DNA of 64,000 nucleotides from DASUAO01 sp046484625 (GTDB taxonomy: Bacteria; Actinomycetota; Acidimicrobiia; IMCC26256; PALSA-555), in contig JAWOIO010000192.1 of NCBI GenBank assembly GCA_046484625.1, positions 5,672-69,671 of the forward strand. The letters run 5' to 3'. The position numbers and the translations under genes are program-made. The notes under the pieces are model-generated. The model made no database searches, was not told where the DNA came from, and saw only the letters and a program-made list of their open reading frames with translations. Positions 55,287 through 63,696 of the stretch are shown piece after piece (positions within the stretch are counted from its first letter, which is position 1; each line of letters starts with the position of its first letter).

Positions 55287-57313
55287 TCGGCACTCCCGTC
55301 CGCGAGGAGGCTCGGGGACCGGATCCCGCGGCGTTTCGCGACCGACCGCAGCCACCGGTCGCGCAACCCGAATGCCAGCCCGCCGAGGCCAGCCGGGATG
55401 ATGAGCAGCACCAAGAGCACGCCGAGCCCGGTCGAGAGGATCGCCCAGTCCCCGGGGAGGAACCACCGGCCCCCGAGGAAGTAGAGCGCACCGAGGACGC
55501 CGCCGACGAGCGTCCCGAGTCCCCCGACCACCGCCACCGTGAACACGCTGATGCTCGCCTCGGGCGAGTAGCTGATCGGGTCGAACGCCTGTTGGTGGTA
55601 GGCGAACAGGCCGCCGGCGAACGCGGCCACCGCACCGGAGATCGCGAACGCCGTGAGCTTGGCCCGGGTGGGGCTCACGCCGAACGACTGCGCAGCCTGC
55701 TCGTTCTCCCGCAGCGCGACGAGCACCCGGCCGGTGCGACTTCGTCGGATCCCCCGCAGCGCCACGACCACCACCAGCAGGCCGGCCGCGATCACGTAAT
55801 AGATGCTCGTCGGTGACGAGAGGTCGATTCGCCCCAGCAGCGGAACCCGCTCGAAGCGGCCGTCCTCGACCCAGGAGAAGAACTCGTCGTTGAGGAGGTA
55901 CTCGATCGTCGCGAGCGAGAACGCGAGCGTGGTGACGGCGAGGTACAGGCCCCGCAACCGCAGCGCAGGGAGGCCGACGACCACCGCCACCAACGCGCCA
56001 ACGACGGTCGAGACCAGCAGCGACAGGAGGAGATCCGCTTCCCACTGCGTCGACATCTTGGCGGTGACCGCACTACCCCAGGCGACGAAGCCCATCTGAC
56101 CGAGCGAGACCTGGCCGGCCCAGCCGGTGAGCACGATGATCGAGATCCCGATGATCGCGTAGATCCCCACCGCCGAAGCCTTGAGCGAATCCTCGGTGTT
56201 CAGCAGGTGCGGGAGCACGAGGACGGCCGCCACGATCGCGGCCCCGCCGAGGATGCGGACGGCTCGGACCTCCGGGACCCGGCGCAGCTCCGGTGGAACC
56301 GGCCGAACCTCCTCGGCCGCCTGCCAGGTCGACGACTCGTCACGGTCGGCGCGGGTCACGGTGCGGCCGCGGAGCAGCAGGGTCACGATGACCACGAGCG
56401 CGAGCACGGCCGGGGCGGTGGCCGTCGAGTTGGCCCCGAAGCTCACCGCGCTCTCCAGCACCCCCAACGCGATCGCCGAGGTGACGATTGCCGGCAGGTT
56501 GGTCATGCGTCCGAGCATCAGGGCCGCGAGGGCGCGCACCAGGACGAGCAGGCCGAGGGACGTCCCGATCGGCAAGCCGATGATCGATGCTCGGAGCCAG
56601 AGCCCGAGGAAGGACAACATCGCGGCGACGGCCCAGACGATCGTGTGCAGCCGCCGCACCGGGACGCCGAGCAACGACGCGCGGTCCGCACTGTCGGCTG
56701 CGGCGCGCACCGCGCTTCCGACGGCCGTCCGCCGGAGGAAGAACCCCACTGCGCCGATCGCAAGCAGGCCGACGACCCATGCCACGACGTAGTCCGCCTC
56801 GAGGATGAGCGGCCAGATCTTGACGCTGAAGTGGAGTCCCGGCGTGTCGATGCGCTGCGACGCCGCAGGGGCGTCCCAGAGCCCCGCGAGCAGGAAGGCG
56901 CCCGCCGCGAGGAGCTGCGCGAGCCCGATCGTCGCCACGGTGAGGATCAGCCGTGGGGCCCGGAAGAACCGCCGGATGATCGCGAGCTCGACCACGGCAC
57001 CGAGCAGGATCGACGTGATGAGCCCGATGAGGAACCCGAGGAAGTAGTTGAAGCCCGAGAAGACGACGAGCATGACACCGAGGAGCCCGGGGACGAAGCC
57101 GAGGTCGGCCTGGGCGAAGTTCAGGATCCGATTGGCCCGGTAGACGAGCGCCATCCCCACCGCGATGAGCGCGGTGAGCAAGCCGATGGTCGCGCCACTG
57201 ACGAGAATCCCGGCCGGCGCACTGAAGAAGATCTGCTGGACCACGAGGATCACGACCGCGGGCCCGAACGTGTCGACCGCGGCATGCGACGTCAGTGCGC
57301 GGAGTCGATCCAT
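55283..57313 (-). CDS. Fused LivH-LivM ABC permease
   Basis: A 676-residue integral membrane protein joining the two liv permeases. Residues about 30-310 match LivH (GATIGLLTALIAVGMALVYR, NFAQADLGFVPG) and residues about 355-660 LivM (GIYAIIGISIIVLTGWAGQVSLGQMGFVAWG, LRLRGLYLAVTTLAFSLA, VALRENEQAAQSFGVSPTRAKL). A hydrophilic linker (about 318-350) joins them. It heads the three-gene transporter operon. A 127-bp divergent space separates it from the secreted hydrolase gene. Confidence 0.92.
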   Translation of the reverse strand: MDRLRALTSHAAVDTFGPAVVILVVQQIFFSAPAGILVSGATIGLLTALIAVGMALVYRANRILNFAQADLGFVPGLLGVMLVVFSGFNYFLGFLIGLITSILLGAVVELAIIRRFFRAPRLILTVATIGLAQLLAAGAFLLAGLWDAPAASQRIDTPGLHFSVKIWPLILEADYVVAWVVGLLAIGAVGFFLRRTAVGSAVRAAADSADRASLLGVPVRRLHTIVWAVAAMLSFLGLWLRASIIGLPIGTSLGLLVLVRALAALMLGRMTNLPAIVTSAIALGVLESAVSFGANSTATAPAVLALVVIVTLLLRGRTVTRADRDESSTWQAAEEVRPVPPELRRVPEVRAVRILGGAAIVAAVLVLPHLLNTEDSLKASAVGIYAIIGISIIVLTGWAGQVSLGQMGFVAWGSAVTAKMSTQWEADLLLSLLVSTVVGALVAVVVGLPALRLRGLYLAVTTLAFSLATIEYLLNDEFFSWVEDGRFERVPLLGRIDLSSPTSIYYVIAAGLLVVVVALRGIRRSRTGRVLVALRENEQAAQSFGVSPTRAKLTAFAISGAVAAFAGGLFAYHQQAFDPISYSPEASISVFTVAVVGGLGTLVGGVLGALYFLGGRWFLPGDWAILSTGLGVLLVLLIIPAGLGGLAFGLRDRWLRSVAKRRGIRSPSLLADGSAE

Positions 57314-57440
57314 CCCTCACCGTTCATCCCAGCGTCCCCCGCCACGCCGCTGAGCCGCGGCTCGGTGGCGCACCGTAACCGACCGCGGCGCTCGGCGGCG
57401 CGGCATCAACCGGCCGGATCGGCGCTGCTACCGTCCGTCG

Positions 57441-58877
57441 ATGCGATCGGGACCCCCACCTTCTCGGGCCGGACAGGGTTCCCGGGCCGGACGGGCGGCG
57501 ATCGTCGTCGTCACGCTGCTCGCGATCGGGATCCCTGCTTCGGGGCTTCCCGTCGGCGCAGCCGCGAGGGACCAGCCCGACGTTCGCTTCGCGCAGTACG
57601 ACGGGTACGCATCGCCCGGCACACCGGACGAGCTCAACAAGGTGGGCACGATCGAGATAGGCCCCAAGAACGCGAAGAACGTCCTCGTGTTCGTTCCGGG
57701 CACCTCGGCGAGCGCGGCGTACTACGTCCCGATCGCCCGGGACCTGGTCGAGGAGAACCCCGGCTGGCAGGTCTGGGCAGTGGAGCGCCGCGAGAACCTG
57801 CTCGAGGACCACTCCGTGCTCGATGAGGTGAAGGCCGGGAAGGCCACACCGGAGGAGCTGTTCGAGTATTACCTGGGGTTCGTCACCGACCCGAGCATCA
57901 CTGACCACTACGAGTTCCTCGACGACGCGGACGTCGCGTACGCCAGGGACTGGGGCATGCGGGTGGCGGTCGAGGACCTCCGCCGTGTCGTCACCGCGGC
58001 GAAGACGCGGAGCGGCAAGGTCGTGATGGGTGGCCACTCGCTGGGCGCTTCGATCCTCACCGCGTACGCCACCTGGGACTTCGACGGCCGACCGGGTGCC
58101 GACGACCTGTCCGGCCTCGTCTTCATCGACGGTGGCAGCGGGCCGACGCCGATCTCGCCCGCAGAGGCCACCGCGTCCCTCGACGACCTCGAGGCCGGCA
58201 CGCCCTGGCTCACGTTCGGCGGCATCGCGGCGCCTTACGCCGGCCTGTTCAACGCCGTGGGCTCGACGACCGTGCACGCGCGCCCTGACGAGCCGTCGAC
58301 GCTCCAGGACTGGGTCGCGCTCCCCGCGAACCTCAAGGCTCCGGTGGCCGCGACAAGCCTTGCCTCGTACGGGTTCGCGCTCGACGTGGCGACCTCACCG
58401 CCCGCGCTCGCCGCAGCACACGCCCACCTCGGGGAGCTCGACACCACTACCGAGCCGGCGGGATGGGATCGCGCCGGCGCGCTCACGCCGGTCCCGCGCT
58501 ACGCCAACATGTTCTCGGGAACTGGCCTCCCCGGCCACGACGGCACCGCGTGGTATCACCCGCTACGCCTGACGATCGACAGCGGCGCCGTCGCCGCCGG
58601 CAATGCAAACCCCGCGCAGCAGATCCTCGACCTCGACGCGACCCACGGCTCCGACCTGTCGAAGAAGCTCCTCGTCTACGCGTTCGGCGCGTCACTCGGA
58701 GGCCAGCGCGTGCTCGACGCCGCACAGAACCTCGCAGATCAGTCGTCCATCCCGGCGAGCCGGCTGACGCTCGTAGACCGCATCGACACGTACGCTCACA
58801 ACGACTTCGCCGGAGCAAGCCCCGAGAACGACTTCGTGGCGACGTTGACGCCCTTCCTCCGCGCGATCACGAAGTAG
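57441..58877 (+). CDS. Secreted alpha/beta hydrolase (lipase/esterase-like)
   Basis: A 478-residue protein with an N-terminal export signal (AAIVVVTLLAIGIPASGLPVGAA, about 19-41) and an alpha/beta hydrolase fold. The nucleophile Ser200 is in MGGHSLGAS; VFVPGTSASAAYYVPIA forms the oxyanion region. A second GASLGGQR near the C-terminus (residues about 412-419) fits another turn, not a second active site. Likely acts on esters or lipids outside the cell. Divergent from the liv-type operon, which might import a product, though that is only positional. Confidence 0.83.
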   Translation: MRSGPPPSRAGQGSRAGRAAIVVVTLLAIGIPASGLPVGAAARDQPDVRFAQYDGYASPGTPDELNKVGTIEIGPKNAKNVLVFVPGTSASAAYYVPIARDLVEENPGWQVWAVERRENLLEDHSVLDEVKAGKATPEELFEYYLGFVTDPSITDHYEFLDDADVAYARDWGMRVAVEDLRRVVTAAKTRSGKVVMGGHSLGASILTAYATWDFDGRPGADDLSGLVFIDGGSGPTPISPAEATASLDDLEAGTPWLTFGGIAAPYAGLFNAVGSTTVHARPDEPSTLQDWVALPANLKAPVAATSLASYGFALDVATSPPALAAAHAHLGELDTTTEPAGWDRAGALTPVPRYANMFSGTGLPGHDGTAWYHPLRLTIDSGAVAAGNANPAQQILDLDATHGSDLSKKLLVYAFGASLGGQRVLDAAQNLADQSSIPASRLTLVDRIDTYAHNDFAGASPENDFVATLTPFLRAITK

Positions 58878-58951
58878 CCGCAGCGCCCGACGCCCAGCGC
58901 GTCAGGTCTCGGTGCCGCGCCGCGAGAGCACCGGCTCCTCGGTGGACGCGC

Positions 58952-59059
58952 TCACGTTGCGTCGTGGAGCCAGGGCGTGAGGGTGTCCCGGTGCAGCCGG
59001 CGGCCCTCCTCGGGTTCGGCGACGATCGGCGCGAAACCGGCGACGAGGAGCACGTCCAT
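58952..59059 (-). pseudogene. Truncated glyoxalase/VOC protein fragment
   Basis: A 35-codon frame starting at ATG 59059, 9 bp after the amidohydrolase stop. Its product begins DVLLVAGFAPIVAEPEEG and continues RRLHRDTL, the first strand and helix of VOC (glyoxalase-like) proteins, then ends at TGA where about 80-100 more residues would be expected. The metal/substrate residues are missing. It is likely the cut-off last gene of the operon. Confidence 0.5.
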
Positions 59060-59068
59060 GTCGCGTGT

Positions 59069-59935
59069 CTAGCAGCGATAGAGACGCTCGGCGTTGCCGG
59101 CGAACAGCTTGTCGCGCGCCTCGCTCGTGAGATCCGCGGTCAGGCGATCGTAGGTGGAGTACAGCTCGTCGAAGGTCCCGTGCATGGCATCGACCGGGAA
59201 GTTGCTGGCGAACATGCACCGGTCGATGCCGAAGACGTCGAGGCAGTGCTCGATCCACGGACGGAACACCTCGGTGTCCATCGAGCGGAGCGGCATCGCG
59301 AGGCCGGAGAGCTTGCAATGGACGTTGTCGCCCAGCGATGCGAGCGCCGAGATCCCGGTCCTCCAGAGGTCGAGCTCGTCACGCGAGTCGCCCCTGGGCC
59401 AGCCGGCGTGCTCGACGACGACGGTGAGGTCGCCCCAGTCGGCCAGCGCGGCCGCCACGGCCTCCAGCTCGTCGGGGTGGTGCATCAGCTCGAAGATCAG
59501 CCCGCGCTCCTCGAGAGCACGCAGTACCTCGACCCTCGGCACGACGCCCGTCGCGGCACCCATCGGTCGGACGCCGCGGAAGCGGGGCGATTCCATCTGC
59601 GCATCGAGCAGGCGCACGGTGTCGGCCACCGGATCACCCGGCACGAAGCCTCCGATGATCGCATCGGGGTGCCCCGTCGCGCGCGCCAGATCGTCGAGCT
59701 CGCGGGTCTCGTCCCCCGAGTACGGTGCCGTCGCCGCGGCGACGTGGACGAACTTGACGACGTTCCAGCCCTCGGATTCCGCGAAGTAGGTGGACTGGTC
59801 GAAGCGGCGACTCATGCCCGAGATGTCGCCCATGTCGAGCTCGCGTTGGCCCGCGAGGTACGGGTACCAGTCGGCGCGGGCCGGGTCCCACAGGTGGATG
59901 TGGGCGTCGACGATGCGTTCGATCGGTGCGGACAT
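59069..59935 (-). CDS. Amidohydrolase-family TIM-barrel hydrolase
   Basis: A 288-residue amidohydrolase_2-type protein. The metal motif VDAHIHLWDP opens the barrel; VVVEHAGWPRG, HCKLSGLAMPL and FASNFPVDAM with its aspartate close it. This pattern is shared with 2-pyrone-4,6-dicarboxylate lactonase and L-fucono-lactonase relatives. Because it follows a Baeyer-Villiger monooxygenase and an SDR, opening of a lactone is a reasonable guess. ATG 59935 is 8 bp after the SDR stop. Confidence 0.85.
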   Translation of the reverse strand: MSAPIERIVDAHIHLWDPARADWYPYLAGQRELDMGDISGMSRRFDQSTYFAESEGWNVVKFVHVAAATAPYSGDETRELDDLARATGHPDAIIGGFVPGDPVADTVRLLDAQMESPRFRGVRPMGAATGVVPRVEVLRALEERGLIFELMHHPDELEAVAAALADWGDLTVVVEHAGWPRGDSRDELDLWRTGISALASLGDNVHCKLSGLAMPLRSMDTEVFRPWIEHCLDVFGIDRCMFASNFPVDAMHGTFDELYSTYDRLTADLTSEARDKLFAGNAERLYRC

Positions 59936-59943
59936 CGCTGCTC

Positions 59944-61632
59944 CTACGGTTGCGGGCGCGGCATGCCGGTGACCATGGCGCGGAGGGCTCCATCCAGCCA
60001 GCCGGGCACCTCCGGGCCGCCGAAGGAGATCGTCCCGCCGGGGTTCGGGTGGCTTCGCAGACCGAGCCACTCCGAGTCGACCGCGAGCTCCGCGCCCGAC
60101 AGCGCGCTGGTGTCGGTGCCACGCACCAAGTAGGCGGCGAGCTCGGCAGCCGGTTGTCGCGCCGACGCGTGCGGGGCCTCGACGCTGATCGAGAACGCGT
60201 CGACCCGATCCGCCGTCGCCGCGTGGGCGGCCCGGGCAAGCTGGCCCGTTGCCTGGGCCCGGCTCCGACCTCCCGCCGTCGTGGCATCGCCGATGGTGAC
60301 GAGTCGGACCGGCCGGCCGGCTGCCTCGGAGTAGTCCGCCACGGCGCGGACCCACGCGGCGTCGGCCCGGATCCGCTCGGTGATCCCGACGTGCTCGTCG
60401 AGGAGGCCCGCCCAGGCCGGCTGCTCCGGCGCGGCCGCGACCGCGCCGGCACCATCCCCCATGCTGGCCAGGACGACGCCGTCGATCTCGCCAGCGTCGC
60501 GGGCGATCTCGGCGAGCTGCTCGGCGGCGCCCGCGAACCCGCGTGCCCCGGCGGCATCGGGGAGCGTGCCGTCGCCGACGCACTCGACCCCGCGCGTGGT
60601 GAGCGCGTCGGTGATGGCTGTGCGCCACTCCGGGGAGTCGGTCACCACGACGCAGCGGCGGATCTCGTCGGGGCCGCGCTCGGGTGCGGGCTCGTCGAAG
60701 GCGGTCCCGAGACGCGGGTTCCCGCCGCCGTTCGTGACCTGCCCGGTCTCTGCGGGCGTCAGGACCGCGGGGCCGATCGTGTCGAGCACATGCGGAAGGG
60801 ACTCGACCTCCCCGGTGCGCACCGCCTCGAGCACCCGTGGCGGTGCAACCCACGTCACCTCCGAGCCGTTCGAGAAGATCACCTGGCCGTTGCACCACGA
60901 GAAGGCCTCACCCACGAGGTAGGCACCGATCGGCCCCAGGTCCTCGGGTGGCGGGAAGCCCATGTCGAGGGCGACCCCGCCGGTGACTGCGGAGCTCGCG
61001 CCGCCTCCATGGCGCGCCAGGGCCGCGGCGACCATCCGGGTGGCCGCGATCGGCGACAGGGCGTTGACGGTCACACCGGACGGCGCGATCGGCCCGATCT
61101 GCCAGGTGAGCGCGGCCACCGCCCGCTTCGCGCATGCGTACGCGCCGGCGTCGGCGGCGCGCCATCCCGAGCCGGACGTCACGCCGAGGATCCGGCCGTG
61201 GCCGGCGGCAGCCATGATCGGCAGCGCCGCCCGGAGCACGTTGAGGTACCCATCGAGGTGGACGTCGAGCACGGCCTGCCAGTCGTCCTCGAGCCCGGTG
61301 GCGAAGCCCGTCGGGCGGGTGATGCCGGCGACGTTGACCACCGCGTCGAGCGCGCCCATCTCGTCGACCAGCCCGACGAACAGGTCGCGCACCGCGGCCG
61401 CGTCGGTGACCGAGATGCTCGACGCCCGAGCCTGGCCTCCCGCGTCGAGGATCCGCTGCACGGTGGCGTGCTCGGCCTCGGCCTGCTGGGGCGATCCGTC
61501 GACCGCGACACCCGGGTCCACGGTGACGACGAACGCGCCCTCACGAGCCAGCTCCTCGGCGATCGCCGCCCCGATGCCGACCGCGGCCCCGGTCACCACC
61601 GCGACGCGCGCCCGGTCGGACGAGTTGCTCAT
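59944..61632 (-). CDS. Long SDR with a second Rossmann-like domain
   Basis: A 562-residue protein. Residues 1-260 are a classical SDR: TGAAVGIG, VNVAGIT, SGSGW and the catalytic YACAK (Tyr/Lys). Residues about 350-555 look like a second, degenerate SDR fold (RRCVVVTDSPEWRTAITDAL, ELAVDSEWLGLRSHPNPGGT) without its own YxxxK. Twice the normal SDR length. Overlaps the monooxygenase stop (ATGA). Expected to oxidise an alcohol or reduce a ketone in the same pathway; the second domain's role is unknown. Confidence 0.85.
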   Translation of the reverse strand: MSNSSDRARVAVVTGAAVGIGAAIAEELAREGAFVVTVDPGVAVDGSPQQAEAEHATVQRILDAGGQARASSISVTDAAAVRDLFVGLVDEMGALDAVVNVAGITRPTGFATGLEDDWQAVLDVHLDGYLNVLRAALPIMAAAGHGRILGVTSGSGWRAADAGAYACAKRAVAALTWQIGPIAPSGVTVNALSPIAATRMVAAALARHGGGASSAVTGGVALDMGFPPPEDLGPIGAYLVGEAFSWCNGQVIFSNGSEVTWVAPPRVLEAVRTGEVESLPHVLDTIGPAVLTPAETGQVTNGGGNPRLGTAFDEPAPERGPDEIRRCVVVTDSPEWRTAITDALTTRGVECVGDGTLPDAAGARGFAGAAEQLAEIARDAGEIDGVVLASMGDGAGAVAAAPEQPAWAGLLDEHVGITERIRADAAWVRAVADYSEAAGRPVRLVTIGDATTAGGRSRAQATGQLARAAHAATADRVDAFSISVEAPHASARQPAAELAAYLVRGTDTSALSGAELAVDSEWLGLRSHPNPGGTISFGGPEVPGWLDGALRAMVTGMPRPQP

Positions 61633-63458
61633 CCTCGGACGCGGGGCTGGTCGAGCTCCCATCCGGCGAAGTCGCCACGCTCCCGCCATTCGGAGAGCAG
61701 GTCCTGGAAACCGAGGAAGTCGCCGTGGCCCTGGCCGTAGCTGCCGTTGCGGGGATTGAACTGGCTCGGATCCCCCTCGAAGTTGAGGCGCGAGGGGGTG
61801 CAGGCGGCCATGAAGTCGCGGGGGTCCCTCGAGGTGCTGACGATCGTCTCCGTCCAGGCGTCCTCGGCCTCCTGGCTCACGTCGAACACCTCGACGCCCC
61901 GCTCGGCGAGCTTCGCGATGGTGCCCGCGATGTGCTCGGCGCCGATCACGGCCAGGTGGGTGTAGTTGACGGTGGTGACGGCCTGCTGTGCGGGCGCCGG
62001 CATGATGAACATGTTCGGGAAGCCATGCGTCGACATCCCGTGAAGGCTGGTCACGCCGTCCTTCCACTTCTCGGCCATCGTGATGCCGTCTCGACCGATG
62101 ATGGTGTGACCTGCGCGCCGGGGAAAGGGGGTGACCTCGGCCTCGAACCCGGTGGCGTAGACGATGAGATCGAGATCGTACGTCGTGTCGTTGGCCACGA
62201 CACCGTGCTCGGTCACGCGCTCGACGCCGTGCGGGCAGTCGACGAGCGTCACGTCGCTTCGATTGAACGTCGGGAGGTACTCGTCGTGGAAGAGCGGCCG
62301 CTTGCACATGTAGCGGTAGTAGGGCTTCATCGCCTCGGCGACGACAGGGTCGGCGACGATCTGCGCGACCCGCGCCCGGTGTGCTTCCATGACCTGGTAG
62401 TCGATCTCCTCGGCTGTACGCGCCATCTCTTCGGGTGACATGCCGGGTTCGATGGGAGGGTTGACGACCTTCGCCATGTTGTGGGTCCAGCTGTCGTCGA
62501 CGAGGTCGCGGTCGACGGGAAGTCCGATCATGACGGCGCTGAAGTTCTCCATCCGCTCGCGCTGCCACCCGGGTCGCAGCTGCTCCGCGAAGTGCTCGTC
62601 GGTCGGACGGTTGTCGCGCACCCCGATCGCCGAGGGGGTGCGCTGGAACACGTAGAGGTGCTTCGAGGACTCGGCGAGCGCCGGGACGCACTGGATGGCG
62701 GTGCCTCCACACCCGATGACGCCCACGACCTTGTCGGCAAGCTTCGTGAGACGCGGGTCGTCGGGCGCGCCGCCCGTGACGTCGTAGTCCCAGCGGGATG
62801 TGTGGAACGCATCGCCCTGGAAATCCTCCATCCCCGGGATCCGGGGGAGCTTCACCAGGTTGAGGATCCCGGGTGCCAGGACCAGGTGGTGCGCTCGGAT
62901 CTCGTCGCCGCGGTCGGTGCGCAGCACCCAGCACGACCTCGCTTCGTCCCATTCACTGGTCTCGACACCGGTGTGGAACAGCGCGTCGTCCACGAGGTCG
63001 TACTTCTGCGCGATCGCTTCGAGGTGCTGGTGGATCTCGACACCCGTCGCGTAGCGCGACGTCGGGACGACGTTCATCTCCTCGAGCATCGGCATGTAGA
63101 TGTACGACTCGACGTCGCAGAACAAGCCCGGGTAGCGGTTCCAGTACCAGGTTCCACCGACCCCACCGGCCTTGTCGATGAGGCAGATCTGTCGGACCCC
63201 GGCCTCGCGCAGCTTCGCGCCGAGGACCAGGCCGGCAAGCCCGGCGCCGATGATCGCGACCTCGGTGTCGTTGGAGACGGGTGGACGCTCGACGAACGGC
63301 GTCCACGGGTCCCGGAGGTACTCAGCGAACCGGAGATCGCCCTGCAGGTCCTGGGTGGCCTTCCGGGCCTCGCCCATGCGCCGGGCGCGCTCCTGCTGGT
63401 ACTTGGCGCGGACCGCGTCGGGTTCGAAGCCCGGGGATCGGTTGGTGGGCTGGGTCAT
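61629..63458 (-). CDS. Baeyer-Villiger-type flavin monooxygenase
   Basis: A 609-residue FAD/NADPH monooxygenase. The FAD-binding GAGLAGLVLGAKL, GGVGGTWYWNRYPG, the Baeyer-Villiger fingerprint FQGDAFHTSRWDYD and the NADPH Rossmann motif GCGGTAIQ are all present. The N-terminal extension before the FAD site (about 65 residues) is like that of phenylacetone/steroid monooxygenases. It should turn ketones into esters or lactones. First gene of the operon with SDR and amidohydrolase; a palindrome lies 58 bp upstream of the start. Confidence 0.92.
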   Translation of the reverse strand: MTQPTNRSPGFEPDAVRAKYQQERARRMGEARKATQDLQGDLRFAEYLRDPWTPFVERPPVSNDTEVAIIGAGLAGLVLGAKLREAGVRQICLIDKAGGVGGTWYWNRYPGLFCDVESYIYMPMLEEMNVVPTSRYATGVEIHQHLEAIAQKYDLVDDALFHTGVETSEWDEARSCWVLRTDRGDEIRAHHLVLAPGILNLVKLPRIPGMEDFQGDAFHTSRWDYDVTGGAPDDPRLTKLADKVVGVIGCGGTAIQCVPALAESSKHLYVFQRTPSAIGVRDNRPTDEHFAEQLRPGWQRERMENFSAVMIGLPVDRDLVDDSWTHNMAKVVNPPIEPGMSPEEMARTAEEIDYQVMEAHRARVAQIVADPVVAEAMKPYYRYMCKRPLFHDEYLPTFNRSDVTLVDCPHGVERVTEHGVVANDTTYDLDLIVYATGFEAEVTPFPRRAGHTIIGRDGITMAEKWKDGVTSLHGMSTHGFPNMFIMPAPAQQAVTTVNYTHLAVIGAEHIAGTIAKLAERGVEVFDVSQEAEDAWTETIVSTSRDPRDFMAACTPSRLNFEGDPSQFNPRNGSYGQGHGDFLGFQDLLSEWRERGDFAGWELDQPRVRG

Positions 63459-63515
63459 GGACCGAACCTCGCAGATCGTGTGCCGTTGCCGTGTGAAGGC
63501 GAAACACCCGCCTCG

Positions 63516-63549
63516 CTGACCCGGGCGTTCGCGCGAACTCCCGGGTCAG
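63516..63549. promoter_or_regulatory. Nested palindrome upstream of the monooxygenase operon
   Basis: Outer arms CTGACCCGGG (63516-63525) and CCCGGGTCAG (63540-63549) enclose a second perfect palindrome GTTCGCGCGAAC (63527-63538). It sits 58 bp before the monooxygenase start and 148 bp after the stop of the gene upstream. Position favours an operator for the operon; a terminator for the upstream gene is the alternative. Confidence 0.55.
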
Positions 63550-63696
63550 CCGCACGGAACGTACCTCAGCAGTGACCTTCAGCGACCGTGAGTGACGGTT
63601 CGTACCGCTGCTGGGCCCGAGTCCGTCTCAATCGGCTGACTCTCGGTCACCGGGCCCCGGGTCTCGCTCCGTCCGCCCAACCGGGGGTCTGGTCAC

